A DNA stretch of 22,117 nucleotides from Candidatus Bathyarchaeota archaeon (GCA_023488835.1 JAMDCS010000112.1:1-22117), one strand, 5' to 3'. Shown: positions 14,842-22,117, counted from the stretch's first letter. A program made the numbers and translations. Notes: a model not told the origin generated them from the letters alone.

Positions 14842-15941
14842 CAGATTCTTGGGACGGGGTCGCCCACTGGCTTTGCGATTATTCTTTTGCCGCCAACAAG
14901 CGTCTGCATTGCTACGCCTTTGAATTGTGTGGTTGTTTCGCCGATTATTTGTGCATCCTTGCCTTCGGATGTTTGCTTTAGGAATTGCAGGATTTCCTGT
15001 GCTTTTTCTGGTACTGTGCCGATGATGATTTTGCCCTCGTTCCCAACTTCTAAAGGGTCTAAGCCGAGCATTTCGCATGCGGTTTGCACATCTTGATGGA
15101 TGGGAACTTTGTCTTCTTGGATTAGGATGCCGATTTTTGATTTTTCTGTCCATTCATTTAGGGCGTCTGCCAATCCGCCCCTGGTTGGGTCCTTCATGGC
15201 GACGATCCCGCCGACACTTCCGAGTAAGCTTTGCATCATGCGGTTAAGCGGTTTTACATCGGATTTTATTTCACTGCCAAACTTCAAGCCCTGCTGCGCC
15301 GAAAGCACCGCCAAGCCATGGTCGCCGATGGTGCCTGATAGGATGATTTTGTCGCCTGCGGCAAGGTTGGAATCGAGCGCCCAGCGGGTTTTAAGCTCCC
15401 GATATTTCCTGACCACTTGCAGGTTGCTCTCCAACGCTGCCGTACGTTTTCCAATGCCTGAGACATTCATGACGCAGCCGCCTAAACTGCCCCTCTCCAC
15501 CACCTTCGTATCCCCCGTAACAATGCCAACGCCCGCCTCAACACAAGCCTGACGCATGGAAGCAAGAATCTTCTCCAAATCGGAAATCGCCAAACCCTCC
15601 TCCAAAATGAGTCCGCAAGCCAACGCATAAGGCTCCGCGCCCAAACACGAAATATCGTTAACCGTTCCAGAAATTGATAAGCGCCCGATGTCTCCGCCTG
15701 GGAAAAAGATGGGTTTAACCGCGTGAGAATCGCTTTTGAAAACTATGTCGCCGATGACAGCTGCGTCATCCATCGCTTCCAATGGCACTTCGGCTTCGTT
15801 GCCCAGTCCGCCAAAATACTTCACAATGTGGTTCTTGACTAAATCGTGCATGACTGAGCCGCCAGCACCATGCAGCATAGTGATTTTCTCGTTTTTACTC
15901 GCCATTCCGCTTGCTTCCCGATAAACAGATTCAATAGCCAT
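14838..15941 (-). CDS. hypE: carbamoyl-dehydrating enzyme HypE
   Basis: A 367-residue PurM/AIR-synthase-like enzyme that dehydrates the thiocarbamate made by HypF on its own C-terminal Cys to a thiocyanate, the cyanide donor. Seen: KITMLHGAGGSVMHDL near residue 20, the glycine-rich ATP region; DDAAVIGD; GGDIGRLSISGTVNDI; MKDPTRGGLADALNE; and the invariant ending PRIC. It starts with the ATG at 15941; an internal ATG at 15905 (MASKNEKI) is closer to the usual family N terminus. It is transcribed against hypF-hypC-hypD, whereas these four genes are commonly co-directional. A degenerate copy of its first 35 codons and upstream region lies at 20281-20410. Confidence 0.95.
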   Translation of the reverse strand: MAIESVYREASGMASKNEKITMLHGAGGSVMHDLVKNHIVKYFGGLGNEAEVPLEAMDDAAVIGDIVFKSDSHAVKPIFFPGGDIGRLSISGTVNDISCLGAEPYALACGLILEEGLAISDLEKILASMRQACVEAGVGIVTGDTKVVERGSLGGCVMNVSGIGKRTAALESNLQVVRKYRELKTRWALDSNLAAGDKIILSGTIGDHGLAVLSAQQGLKFGSEIKSDVKPLNRMMQSLLGSVGGIVAMKDPTRGGLADALNEWTEKSKIGILIQEDKVPIHQDVQTACEMLGLDPLEVGNEGKIIIGTVPEKAQEILQFLKQTSEGKDAQIIGETTTQFKGVAMQTLVGGKRIIAKPVGDPVPRIC

Positions 15942-16067
15942 ACTCTTAGAAGTAAAACATAAACAAATCGCAGATACAAGTTAAAAATTGAACTTTTACA
16001 CTTTGAGCGCTATGCTTTTGCCTGAAATTTTGGCTTGTTAGATTTCTTTTCCCTCCGCTGATTACGA

Positions 16068-16081
16068 TAAATTATATATAC
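16068..16081 (+). promoter_or_regulatory. TATA box for the Cys-rich mini-gene pair
   Basis: An A/T stretch containing ATTATATATA is centred about 55 bases before the ATG at 16131. It predicts a start near 16100 and a leader of about 30 bases that includes a GAGGGTGGG ribosome-binding element. This argues that the mini-ORF is a real gene. Confidence 0.45.
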
Positions 16082-16130
16082 TCTTGACTGACATATAGTC
16101 ACCGTTTGTCTGCCGTGAGGGTGGGATAGA

Positions 16131-16292
16131 ATGGAATCGCGAATTTACCTATTAGAAACCCCAAAAAGATGCACGTATAGGTCAAGTCGCATAGCATGGT
16201 GCAGAAAACTGCAAAAATTCTGCGATGCCCCACATGAATACAACCGCTGTGGAAACTACCAATCAAGAAATCAAAATTTTAAAAATCGTTAA
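16131..16292 (+). CDS. 53-residue Cys-rich small protein, unknown
   Basis: The ORF begins MESRIYLLETPKRCTYRSSR and contains Cys at residues 14, 24, 31 and 40, spaced so that a small zinc site is conceivable. It is strongly basic. The start has a well placed purine-rich element (GAGGGTGGGATAGA) and a TATA box upstream. It is the only frame open across this stretch. No family is recognised. It ends two bases before a second, broken Cys-rich ORF, so both may derive from one locus. Confidence 0.4.
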   Translation: MESRIYLLETPKRCTYRSSRIAWCRKLQKFCDAPHEYNRCGNYQSRNQNFKNR

Positions 16293-16294
16293 TC

Positions 16295-16510
16295 ATGGCA
16301 GCGCCAGCACACACAAAAGAAAACAAGCCAGCTGCTCCTCCAGAAAACCTGTATATACTCTCACAAAAACAGGCAATGCGACATCTGCAAAGTAACAAAA
16401 AAAACTTTCATTAATACGGCTTCACTTTCTGCGAAGACTGCCTAACCTTTTGCACAAGCATCCTTGAACAAGTTAGTGGGGTATGCTATCGGTTATGGAA
16501 ATCAAGGTAA
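16295..16510 (+). pseudogene. frameshifted CxxC zinc-finger-like mini-gene
   Basis: From the ATG at 16295 the frame reads MAAPAHTKENKPAAPPENLY, then ILSQKQ, and soon stops at 16412. A different frame carries RQCDICKVTKKTFIN (16371-16415), and from 16415 the first frame resumes as YGFTFCEDCLTFCTSILEQVSG. Joined, these give CDIC...FCEDCLTFC, which reads as a compact zinc knuckle. Two compensating one-base shifts, near the A run before 16371 and near 16413, are needed. The tail runs into the convergent gene at 16473. Either it is a pseudogene or two sequencing indels break a real small protein. The partner family is not recognised. Confidence 0.35.
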
Positions 16511-17042
16511 CGAAAAAATCGTTGATATTCGTTTGGTTCGTTGCCAAAATCAATTGGACAGTGTTTGTTTGTCCGCTGGCTAAAACAAGCCCTGTTTGGT
16601 CAGCCGAAGTTGTGGCGAAATCGGAAGGTGACAGGTTTATGGAAGGATAGACTACGTCATAGGCTAGCAGGGTTGCTTTCAGGCATAGGTAGGCGGTGCC
16701 GTCGATAGGCGCTGTTGGAGTGCCTGTTGATGGGGGCGGGTTCTCGCTTGTATAGTCGTTGCGCAGTGTGAGGTTTATTGTGTAGAGCCCTCCATCTTGG
16801 ATTACTCGTTGTCCGTCGGCTGAAGTGTATGTTTGGTTGGTAGGCGTGAAGGAAGAAGTTGCGGAAACCATAGCGATTCTGCTCTCGCTGCCACGGTATA
16901 AGAGGTACTGTGAGGTGGAGTTCTGAGTTTTCTGCGGCATCGGTTCACTAAAAAACAGAACAAAAACAGCTGACAAACCTGAAACAAGAAGCAGAATTAT
17001 TCCAGCAATTACAGCAATTTTTCTCCGCTTACCCTTCACCAC
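16473..17042 (-). CDS. exported membrane-anchored protein, 189 residues, unknown
   Basis: A basic start (MVKGKRRK) and one hydrophobic span (about residues 9-31) anchor an extracellular domain of about 155 residues. That domain contains several Asn-X-Ser/Thr sequons (NSTS, NQTY, NLTL, NLSP) and beta-rich, Ser/Thr-rich sequence, including TYTSADGQRVIQDGGLYTIN. No catalytic motif or known fold is recognised. The GTG start at 17042 follows GAAGG. The gene lies 17 bases after the stop of the 1018-residue exported protein and is almost certainly in the same transcript, so the two probably act at the same place on the cell surface. Confidence 0.75.
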   Translation of the reverse strand: MVKGKRRKIAVIAGIILLLVSGLSAVFVLFFSEPMPQKTQNSTSQYLLYRGSESRIAMVSATSSFTPTNQTYTSADGQRVIQDGGLYTINLTLRNDYTSENPPPSTGTPTAPIDGTAYLCLKATLLAYDVVYPSINLSPSDFATTSADQTGLVLASGQTNTVQLILATNQTNINDFFVTLISITDSIPH

Positions 17043-17059
17043 TAATCAGCCTTCATTCT

Positions 17060-20000
17060 CTATTTCTCTTTAATGTATAAAGCAGTAGTTCCCCTCAAAA
17101 CAACCCTCGCAAACGAATGATAGGTTCCGTTGAGTCCTTGCTCTTCAGAGAAGAACGTTAAATGCACCACGCGCCCAATCTCCGGTTTCCCGTTAACTAA
17201 GTTCACGATGTCGTATGTTTTTATCTTGTCAGCCATCCTTTGAGGGTCAAAGGTGTATTGGAACGTGCCGTTATTCACCTGCAGGACGCCTTCTTCCAGC
17301 ACTGCGCCTGGAATTATGGCTGCGTAATAGACTTGGGCAGAGGTCGTGTTTCCTGTAACGTTGAGGCCTGCTGTCGGCGAGAAAGTCTGGGTTGTAGATA
17401 GGTTGAGCCGCATTCCAGTGCCTGAGGCTGGACCATTTTCGAGCACGAATATCCAGCCGCCTTCGCTAGGCATGCCTGGTACTCTGCCTTGGGTGCCGTT
17501 CCATGTTGCGGTTACGTTATAAACCCATAATCCTGCTTTATCTAGGAGCCACTTGTCTGCGGCTACAAAGTAACCATACTGATCGCCACTGCCCGTCGTT
17601 GCAAAGGTCGTGCCGTTAGGTGCGGTTAGCGTAAAGCGAACGCTGCAGGGAACCACAGGGTCAATCTGCAGCACAGCGCCGAAGGTTGCGCCAACGAAAT
17701 AAACCATTCCCGGTCGCAGGGGCGTGAGGAAGAATCGGGCAGGGGTCCCGTCGGGGCTTGGCAACTCTTCATTTCCTGGTCCGATTATGCGGTTGTTGTT
17801 GCTGCTTTTGGGCAGTATGAAGGCGCTGGCTTGGTAACCTGCATACGCTGGAGTTTGCCCATTGTTTCTCAGTACAACCCCGCCTAGGAAGCGGTAGATG
17901 TCTCCGGGCATGTCGCCGTTGTTTGAAGCGCCGATTTGTCCGCCGAAACTGTTGGGGCTCGTCGGCCAATAGGGTGCGCGAATGTTGTCATGGGAAACTA
18001 TGAACCTAGAGTTGAATCCCGGTCTGGGAGCTGAGCCGTAGTAGTATTGTAGGTCGGTGATGTATTCGGGGAACATCTCGGGGGATAAGCCGTTGCTTGT
18101 TTTGATGATTATGTTGGATCTGCCTATGGTCTGCAGACTTGTATTGTAAGTTGCATTGCTGCCTTTTACAGTGTAAGTCATTACTGGCTCGATTTTGTTA
18201 GACCCTTGCTGTTCACTTGCAATCAAGAGAACATCATAGGCGTTGTAGGGAAAGTTAATGTGATCCAGCACCGAAGTGCCGTTAGGCAGGGTATATCCTT
18301 CCCAACGCTGCTCGCCGCGGTCGCCAATCGCTCCGCCTGGCAGACTAATCTTCTTTCCATGCGCTTCAATGGACGAATCCAAGGGATACACGACGCCTGC
18401 ATGACGCATCGCCGAAACCCACAGCGTACCCTGTGTGTCCCAGTAAGTGGCAAGCACTGTTGCGTAATATTCTCCTGGCGCGGTTAATGGAAGAGGCTTA
18501 AGTCCCTGCATTGCCCCAAAAATTCCGCCAGATGTCGCTTGCCCAATTGAAACAACGGTGGTAACGTTGCTGGGGTCAGAGTTGAAGTAGAGGGATGCTT
18601 TGACGGTTACGTTGGCTGCCACTGGCGGGTTAAAAGCTATGTCTCGTCCATAGCGGTTTCCGACATTGTAGGGTTGCCCCTGAAAAGTCGCCGTCGCCAA
18701 AGTTAATCGTTCGGCAATCCAGAAAGTGTAGTTTCCGCCGCCTTCATAGCGATTGCCCCAAATGTCTTCAATCAAGCCCTTTGCCTCAATTGTGTAGTTG
18801 CCGTATGCCGGGGGTTTCCAGGCGGTGAAGCTGGAGTTTTTGGTGGTTGCGCCGTTTCCTCTTCGGGCTAAAAAGGCGGCTGTGCCTAAGTCTTTGATTG
18901 TTCCGTTTGGATAAGTTATCTTTACTGACCAGTTGCCATGGTCATATCTCCATGGAATGTTGCGCTGAGAATTCGCGTTATCCAAAAGAAATGTGGGCTC
19001 CAAATTGTAGCTAAGTGCAGCGCCGCTTGTGCTAAACCGCGGCAGGATGATTTCGTCATGGATTAAGTTGCGTGGGGAAATTGCCACTTTGCTCTCGTCC
19101 TCTTTAGCTACGACGCCCCGATAACCGTTCGAGTTGTAATCCCAAAGGAGCGCCCAATAGCTTCTGCGGTTAATCTGTGCGCCATCCACCCAGTTCCCGT
19201 AGGCGTCGATTCCGCTTGCAGGTATGGGCGGAGAGAAAACGCATGAAACATTGTTTAAGTCGGTGGGTCTAGTTGCGATGCCGTTACTGTTAAAGTTGTA
19301 CCTACTGTTGCCTGACTTGAAGCCAAAGTCCAGTCTCAACCTGTAGATTCCAGGCGGCAGATTTTGGGGCAAGGTAACGTTAGCCAAGAACTTTCCATTA
19401 TGAAATTGGCTGCTGTCATCGAGTGGGAAGTTGGCGATTGGTACCTCAAGCATGGTGTCCACGGGCGTTTTCTGCGTGTAGCCTGTGTAGCTGGAGATGG
19501 CTGCGCTTCCGCCTCCCTCAATGGGGAGCCCAGCGGGCGTAAGAATGGTGGAAACTGACTCATCCCATGGGGTGTGCTGGTATCCTGCGGGGTCAAAATC
19601 TCTCTCTGCCGTTATGAGGAGGCATGCGTTGTCAACTTTTGGATAGGTAAGTTTGAAATTACTCAACAATTCATCCGAATAATTGAGCGCGGCTGCAATC
19701 CTGACGGTTGCGCCTGCTGTCCATGTTGGTGGGGCAAGCTCAAAGTTAGTCGACCAGTTCCCATTCACGGCGTGAGAGGCTGCTTGAAGTTTTACTTTTT
19801 GCTGGTCGGTTAAATCATCCAGCAGACCATTCGGCGGCACTGGGGTAGGTGTAGGTTGCTGGCTGAAGTATGGTAGTGATGTGGGCTGCTGCGTAGGCTT
19901 GGGCGATGGGGTAGGTGAGGGCGTGGTTGGTTGGGAAGTGAGCGTGGGTTCAGTTGTTGGGGTAGGCGTTGGCGTAGGCTCGCTGGGCTGGCTATTTTGG

Positions 20001-20116
20001 TTGGGTGCAAAAGCGGTAAAGTAGATGCCGACCGATAAGGATGCGGTTAAAATTACGATAAGCGCTGCTGCTAAGAGGGTTTTAGTGGCAAGTGAACTGA
20101 AAAACAGCCGTTTCAC
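17060..20116 (-). CDS. large exported multi-domain cell-surface protein, 1018 residues, unknown
   Basis: Residues 1-12 are basic or polar and 13-35 form a hydrophobic signal or anchor span (TLLAAALIVILTASLSVGIY). Residues 40-95 form a low-complexity Pro/Thr/Ser/Gln linker, a typical stalk. The rest (about 96-1018) is a long beta-rich extracellular region with roughly twenty Asn-X-Ser/Thr sequons, which suggests heavy N-glycosylation and several Ig-like or beta-sandwich domains (for example the NYTIEAKG and LWVYNVTATW strands). No catalytic motif, dockerin, cohesin or known surface-layer signature is recognised, and there is no C-terminal span. It starts with GTG 20116 and has a TATA-like TTTAAAA near 20157. 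It leads a two-gene unit with the 189-residue protein and is likely a surface, adhesion or polymer-binding component; function unknown. Confidence 0.85.
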   Translation of the reverse strand: MKRLFFSSLATKTLLAAALIVILTASLSVGIYFTAFAPNQNSQPSEPTPTPTPTTEPTLTSQPTTPSPTPSPKPTQQPTSLPYFSQQPTPTPVPPNGLLDDLTDQQKVKLQAASHAVNGNWSTNFELAPPTWTAGATVRIAAALNYSDELLSNFKLTYPKVDNACLLITAERDFDPAGYQHTPWDESVSTILTPAGLPIEGGGSAAISSYTGYTQKTPVDTMLEVPIANFPLDDSSQFHNGKFLANVTLPQNLPPGIYRLRLDFGFKSGNSRYNFNSNGIATRPTDLNNVSCVFSPPIPASGIDAYGNWVDGAQINRRSYWALLWDYNSNGYRGVVAKEDESKVAISPRNLIHDEIILPRFSTSGAALSYNLEPTFLLDNANSQRNIPWRYDHGNWSVKITYPNGTIKDLGTAAFLARRGNGATTKNSSFTAWKPPAYGNYTIEAKGLIEDIWGNRYEGGGNYTFWIAERLTLATATFQGQPYNVGNRYGRDIAFNPPVAANVTVKASLYFNSDPSNVTTVVSIGQATSGGIFGAMQGLKPLPLTAPGEYYATVLATYWDTQGTLWVSAMRHAGVVYPLDSSIEAHGKKISLPGGAIGDRGEQRWEGYTLPNGTSVLDHINFPYNAYDVLLIASEQQGSNKIEPVMTYTVKGSNATYNTSLQTIGRSNIIIKTSNGLSPEMFPEYITDLQYYYGSAPRPGFNSRFIVSHDNIRAPYWPTSPNSFGGQIGASNNGDMPGDIYRFLGGVVLRNNGQTPAYAGYQASAFILPKSSNNNRIIGPGNEELPSPDGTPARFFLTPLRPGMVYFVGATFGAVLQIDPVVPCSVRFTLTAPNGTTFATTGSGDQYGYFVAADKWLLDKAGLWVYNVTATWNGTQGRVPGMPSEGGWIFVLENGPASGTGMRLNLSTTQTFSPTAGLNVTGNTTSAQVYYAAIIPGAVLEEGVLQVNNGTFQYTFDPQRMADKIKTYDIVNLVNGKPEIGRVVHLTFFSEEQGLNGTYHSFARVVLRGTTALYIKEK

Positions 20117-20280
20117 GTTTGTGTCGCCACTATATACTTGGCGGTCTACAACTTTTAAATTTTGTCAGACAAAGAGACTCGCAAAACACTCAAAGCTACA
20201 ATGGCGACTAATCAGTGACTAATGTTTAGAATTTTTTGGGAACTCACGCTGGTCTTACGGCAAAGACCCTGTTTGACTGT

Positions 20281-20410
20281 ATCATGCATGACTGACCGCC
20301 AGAAACATGGAACATATTGATCTTTTTGGTTTTTGCTTACCATACCACCTGCTTCCTGCATTAAACGGGTGGGATAGCAAATATTCCAAGATGTAAGAAA
20401 TAAACAAATC
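20281..20410 (-). pseudogene. decayed duplicate of the hypE 5' end and its upstream region
   Basis: Aligned by eye with 15843-15970, this segment matches at about three quarters of positions over the first 80 bases and continues more weakly to a shared AAATAAACAAATC-like end. In the reading direction it still spells MVSKN, then, after a one-base shift, KINMFHVSGG, then, after another, SVMHD. Real HypE has MASKNEKITMLHGAGGSVMHD. Only about 35 codons remain and the rest of hypE is absent. Many of the differences are transitions. It is in the same orientation as hypE. Confidence 0.7.
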
Positions 20411-20454
20411 TTGCTTTAAAAGTCGTTGTGACAAAAAGAGTTTCAAAGAATTGG

Positions 20455-20480
20455 GATAATAAAATGGAGTCTGCTCCCAT
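20455..20480 (-). terminator. hairpin terminator of the 132-residue gene
   Basis: On the minus strand ATGGGAG-CAGA-CTCCAT forms a stem with a four-base loop, followed by TTTTATTAT. It lies about 28 bases after the stop of the gene at 20509. A T run also follows on the plus strand, so it may act both ways. Confidence 0.45.
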
Positions 20481-20508
20481 ATTTTTCTGATTATGCGTTT
20501 TTGGTTTC

Positions 20509-20907
20509 CTAGCTAATATATCGTATTGGGTCAGTCTTTTGCACTTCTTCGTTGTCGCCCCATGTTAGAAGCCACTTGTTCGATTCGTTGGATAAGGGGT
20601 CTTTGATCATTGTTATTTGGGAAAACTCTGCGTCCTTTGCATCTTTGTAGCTTGCCATGAGGTCTTTTAGAAGCTCATCTGTCCAGTTGCAAATTATGGA
20701 GGCTTCGTTTCCTTTAGGGTTTGTGGCTACTAAATGTAAAAAATAGTCGCCTATTGGAATTTCTTTAACTGGGCACGTGCTATCTGTTTTTTGCATAATT
20801 TCGATGGTGTGCACTTTGAGGGTTTCATCTTTTTCTTTAATTATTAGATGAAAGCCTTTTCCAACGAAGTGTTTCATGAACTGTTTCATTAGATTGATTT
20901 TTTTCAT
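20509..20907 (-). CDS. 132-residue soluble protein, unknown
   Basis: A Lys- and Glu-rich soluble protein that starts MKKINLMKQFMKHFVGKGFH and alternates predicted strands (FHLIIKEKDETLKVHTIEIM, GDYFLHLVATNPK, EASIICNW) with a helix (TDELLKDLMASYKDAKD), an alpha/beta layout with no motif that I recognise. It has two Cys (in STCPV and IICNW) but no metal pattern. The ATG at 20907 follows GGGAGAAG, and a TATA box lies at 20940-20946. The codon use is more A/T-rich than in the hyp genes, which could indicate recent arrival. It is divergent from ftsZ across a short shared promoter region. Confidence 0.7.
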   Translation of the reverse strand: MKKINLMKQFMKHFVGKGFHLIIKEKDETLKVHTIEIMQKTDSTCPVKEIPIGDYFLHLVATNPKGNEASIICNWTDELLKDLMASYKDAKDAEFSQITMIKDPLSNESNKWLLTWGDNEEVQKTDPIRYIS

Positions 20908-20939
20908 CTATCTTCTCCCATTTTTTTAGGGTTTAGGTT

Positions 20940-20955
20940 GTATATAAGGTATATT
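20940..20955 (-). promoter_or_regulatory. TATA box for the 132-residue gene
   Basis: A TATATA-containing stretch lies about 33-45 bases upstream of the ATG at 20907. The ftsZ TATA box lies about 75 bases to the right on the other strand, so the two genes share a compact divergent promoter region. Confidence 0.45.
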
Positions 20956-21019
20956 ATGAAACCGTAATACGAAATTCCAAGTTTTATTGTGTGTTAATGT
21001 TGAGCATTGCTACAAAAAC

Positions 21020-21058
21020 CTTTATATATGATATAAGATATCTTGTATCTTGCGATAC
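21020..21058 (+). promoter_or_regulatory. ftsZ TATA box and overlapping palindromes, candidate operator
   Basis: The TATA box (CTTTATATAT) is at about 21020-21029. Directly after it, 21030-21049 reads GATATAAGATATCTTGTATC, a 20-bp near-perfect palindrome (nine of ten base pairs match). It overlaps a second inverted repeat, GTATC-TTGC-GATAC, at 21045-21058. The predicted transcription start falls in this region, where a bound dimeric repressor would block initiation. Confidence 0.5.
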
Positions 21059-21076
21059 CAATTAGAGGAAATGAAA

Positions 21077-22117
21077 ATGCAAACTGAACAAGAAACAGAA
21101 CAATTTGTTGAAAAACCTTATGCAGAAACTCAAGAAGAAAAAATTGAAAAATTTGCAAGAATGGCAGCACCAACAGTAATCGCTGTTGGACTCGGCGGAG
21201 CAGGATGCAACGTAATATCATGGGTCAAGGACAAAGGAATCACAGGCGGCAAACTAGTAGCAGTAAACACTGACGCTACCCATCTTATGACCGTCAAAGC
21301 AGACAAAAGAATCTTGATAGGCGAAAAACTAACTCGAGGACTCGGCAGCGGAGGCTACCCAGAAGTAGGCGAAAAAGCTCTATACGAGACCGCCGGCGAA
21401 GTCATCCATGAATTATCCAGAGCTAACATTATATTCATGGTAGCTGGCTTAGGCGGAGGAACAGGAACTGGAGCAATTGTCGGCTTAGCAGACGCTTTAC
21501 GTAAAAAATGTGCAGGAAATCCAATGGCGCCTTTACTAGTGGGCGTGGTCACTCTTCCGTTCGAAGTTGAAACGGCCAGAATGGCTGCAGCAAAGAGGGG
21601 ACTAAATCGACTAAAGGGACTATGCGATACTGTCGTAGTGATTGACAACAACCGACTCGTAAAAGTTGCTGGAAACTTACCGTTCCGTGAGGCTTTAGGC
21701 GTAGCTAACACCACCGTCGGCAAATTCGTAAAAGGCGTAACTGAAACCATAACCACTGCAAGCCTAATCAACATGGACTATGCTGACTTAAAAGCAATCA
21801 TGGCTGGATCAGGCTTAGCTTCGATAGGCATCGGAGAAGGTACTGGTGAAAACAGAGTCGAAACAGCAGTAGATAAAGCATTAAACGGTCGTCTACTCGA
21901 CATAGAAGACGTTACAAAAGCCCGAGGTTTACTCATCCATGTCTCAGGCGGAGAAGACCTCACACTTAGCGAAGTCAACCGAGCTGCTGAAATTATGAAA
22001 CGTTCATTGCCACCAAAAGCAAAGATCATCTGGGGCGCAAGAGTCGATAATGAGCTAAAAGGCGCCGTTTCAGTAATGGCTGTTGTAACGGGCGTAGAAA
22101 GTGCATTCTTGCGAATT
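21077..22117 (+). CDS. ftsZ: cell-division GTPase FtsZ, partial (runs off the right edge)
   Basis: The frame stays open for 347 codons to the window edge. FtsZ polymerises with GTP into the division ring. Seen: nucleotide-binding GLGGAGCN near residue 36, the NTDA segment, the tubulin signature GGGTGTGA (AGLGGGTGTGAIVG), and the T7-loop catalytic motif NMDYAD near 233, followed by AGSGLASIGIG. All GTPase elements are intact. A charged N-terminal extension (MQTEQETEQFVEKPYAETQ) of about 30 residues precedes the GTPase domain, as in many archaeal FtsZ proteins. The ATG at 21077 has GAGGA seven bases upstream; one at 21071 is too close to that site. The C terminus and any interaction peptide lie outside the window. 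Confidence 0.93.
   Translation, partial: MQTEQETEQFVEKPYAETQEEKIEKFARMAAPTVIAVGLGGAGCNVISWVKDKGITGGKLVAVNTDATHLMTVKADKRILIGEKLTRGLGSGGYPEVGEKALYETAGEVIHELSRANIIFMVAGLGGGTGTGAIVGLADALRKKCAGNPMAPLLVGVVTLPFEVETARMAAAKRGLNRLKGLCDTVVVIDNNRLVKVAGNLPFREALGVANTTVGKFVKGVTETITTASLINMDYADLKAIMAGSGLASIGIGEGTGENRVETAVDKALNGRLLDIEDVTKARGLLIHVSGGEDLTLSEVNRAAEIMKRSLPPKAKIIWGARVDNELKGAVSVMAVVTGVESAFLRI

Noticed and set aside
14614..15153. 179-codon minus-strand frame across the hypD-hypE junction
   Set aside because: It overlaps two strongly conserved genes and is Arg/Asn/His-rich with no motif.
19830..19990. Repetitive GT-rich DNA resembling a repeat array
   Set aside because: It is the Pro/Thr/Ser stalk of the 1018-residue exported protein; units are short, irregular and in frame, not CRISPR or integration repeats.
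1..22117. Transposases, integrases, CRISPR arrays, rRNA genes, target-site duplications
   Set aside because: I looked for them on both strands and saw none; the only duplication found is the hypE remnant.

Overview
The window reads as chromosomal DNA of an archaeon, most likely a Bathyarchaeia-type member of the Thermoproteota. Supporting signs are archaeal TATA-type promoters, a tRNA with a bulge-helix-bulge intron in a non-anticodon position, an RPA-like single-strand binding protein, two TIGR00304 (DUF131) membrane proteins, many TTG/GTG starts, an F420-type LLM oxidoreductase and a tubulin-type FtsZ. The taxon is inferred from gene content; no marker phylogeny was possible.

Layout. 1-356: no secure gene, one degraded small ORF. 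357-1882: a 2-isopropylmalate/citramalate/homocitrate synthase family gene split by a one-base frameshift. 2063-5156: a very short HEXXH protein, a convergent overlapping LLM flavin oxidoreductase, a two-cluster ferredoxin, and an isopropylmalate/isocitrate dehydrogenase that may act with the synthase in leucine, isoleucine or homocitrate-type chain elongation. 5162-7928: RPA-like protein (-), two tandem DUF131 proteins (+), then on the minus strand Hsp20, a SWIM zinc-finger protein and a 40-residue single-span membrane protein. 7929-8695: about 770 bases without a secure gene but with a long imperfect hairpin. 8696-8804: elongator tRNA-Met(CAT) with a 31-base intron in the variable loop. 8894-10967: a 59-residue ORF, a fatty-acyl-CoA synthetase and a small membrane protein.

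11046-15941 is a [NiFe]-hydrogenase maturation locus: a 40-residue charged ORF, hypF, hypC and hypD on the plus strand, and hypE convergent with a 4-base stop overlap. HypF and HypE make the cyanide ligand; HypC and HypD assemble the Fe(CN)2CO unit. hypA, hypB and the hydrogenase are not in the window.

15942-20508 looks accessory. It holds two tandem Cys-rich mini-ORFs (the second broken by two compensating frameshifts), a two-gene minus-strand unit encoding a 1018-residue and a 189-residue exported, sequon-rich protein, and beyond it a decayed copy of the 5' end of hypE with its upstream region. The exported pair is therefore bracketed by hypE and a hypE remnant in the same orientation, the scar of a duplication or insertion. 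The window ends with a 132-residue unknown (-) and a divergent ftsZ that runs off the right edge behind a TATA box and a 20-bp near-palindrome.

The points most worth a second look are the hypE remnant bracketing the exported-protein unit, the broken Cys-rich mini-gene pair, the non-canonical tRNA intron, the ftsZ promoter palindrome and the cluster of indels (LeuA-family gene, Cys-rich gene, left-edge ORF), which are either real decay or assembly errors.
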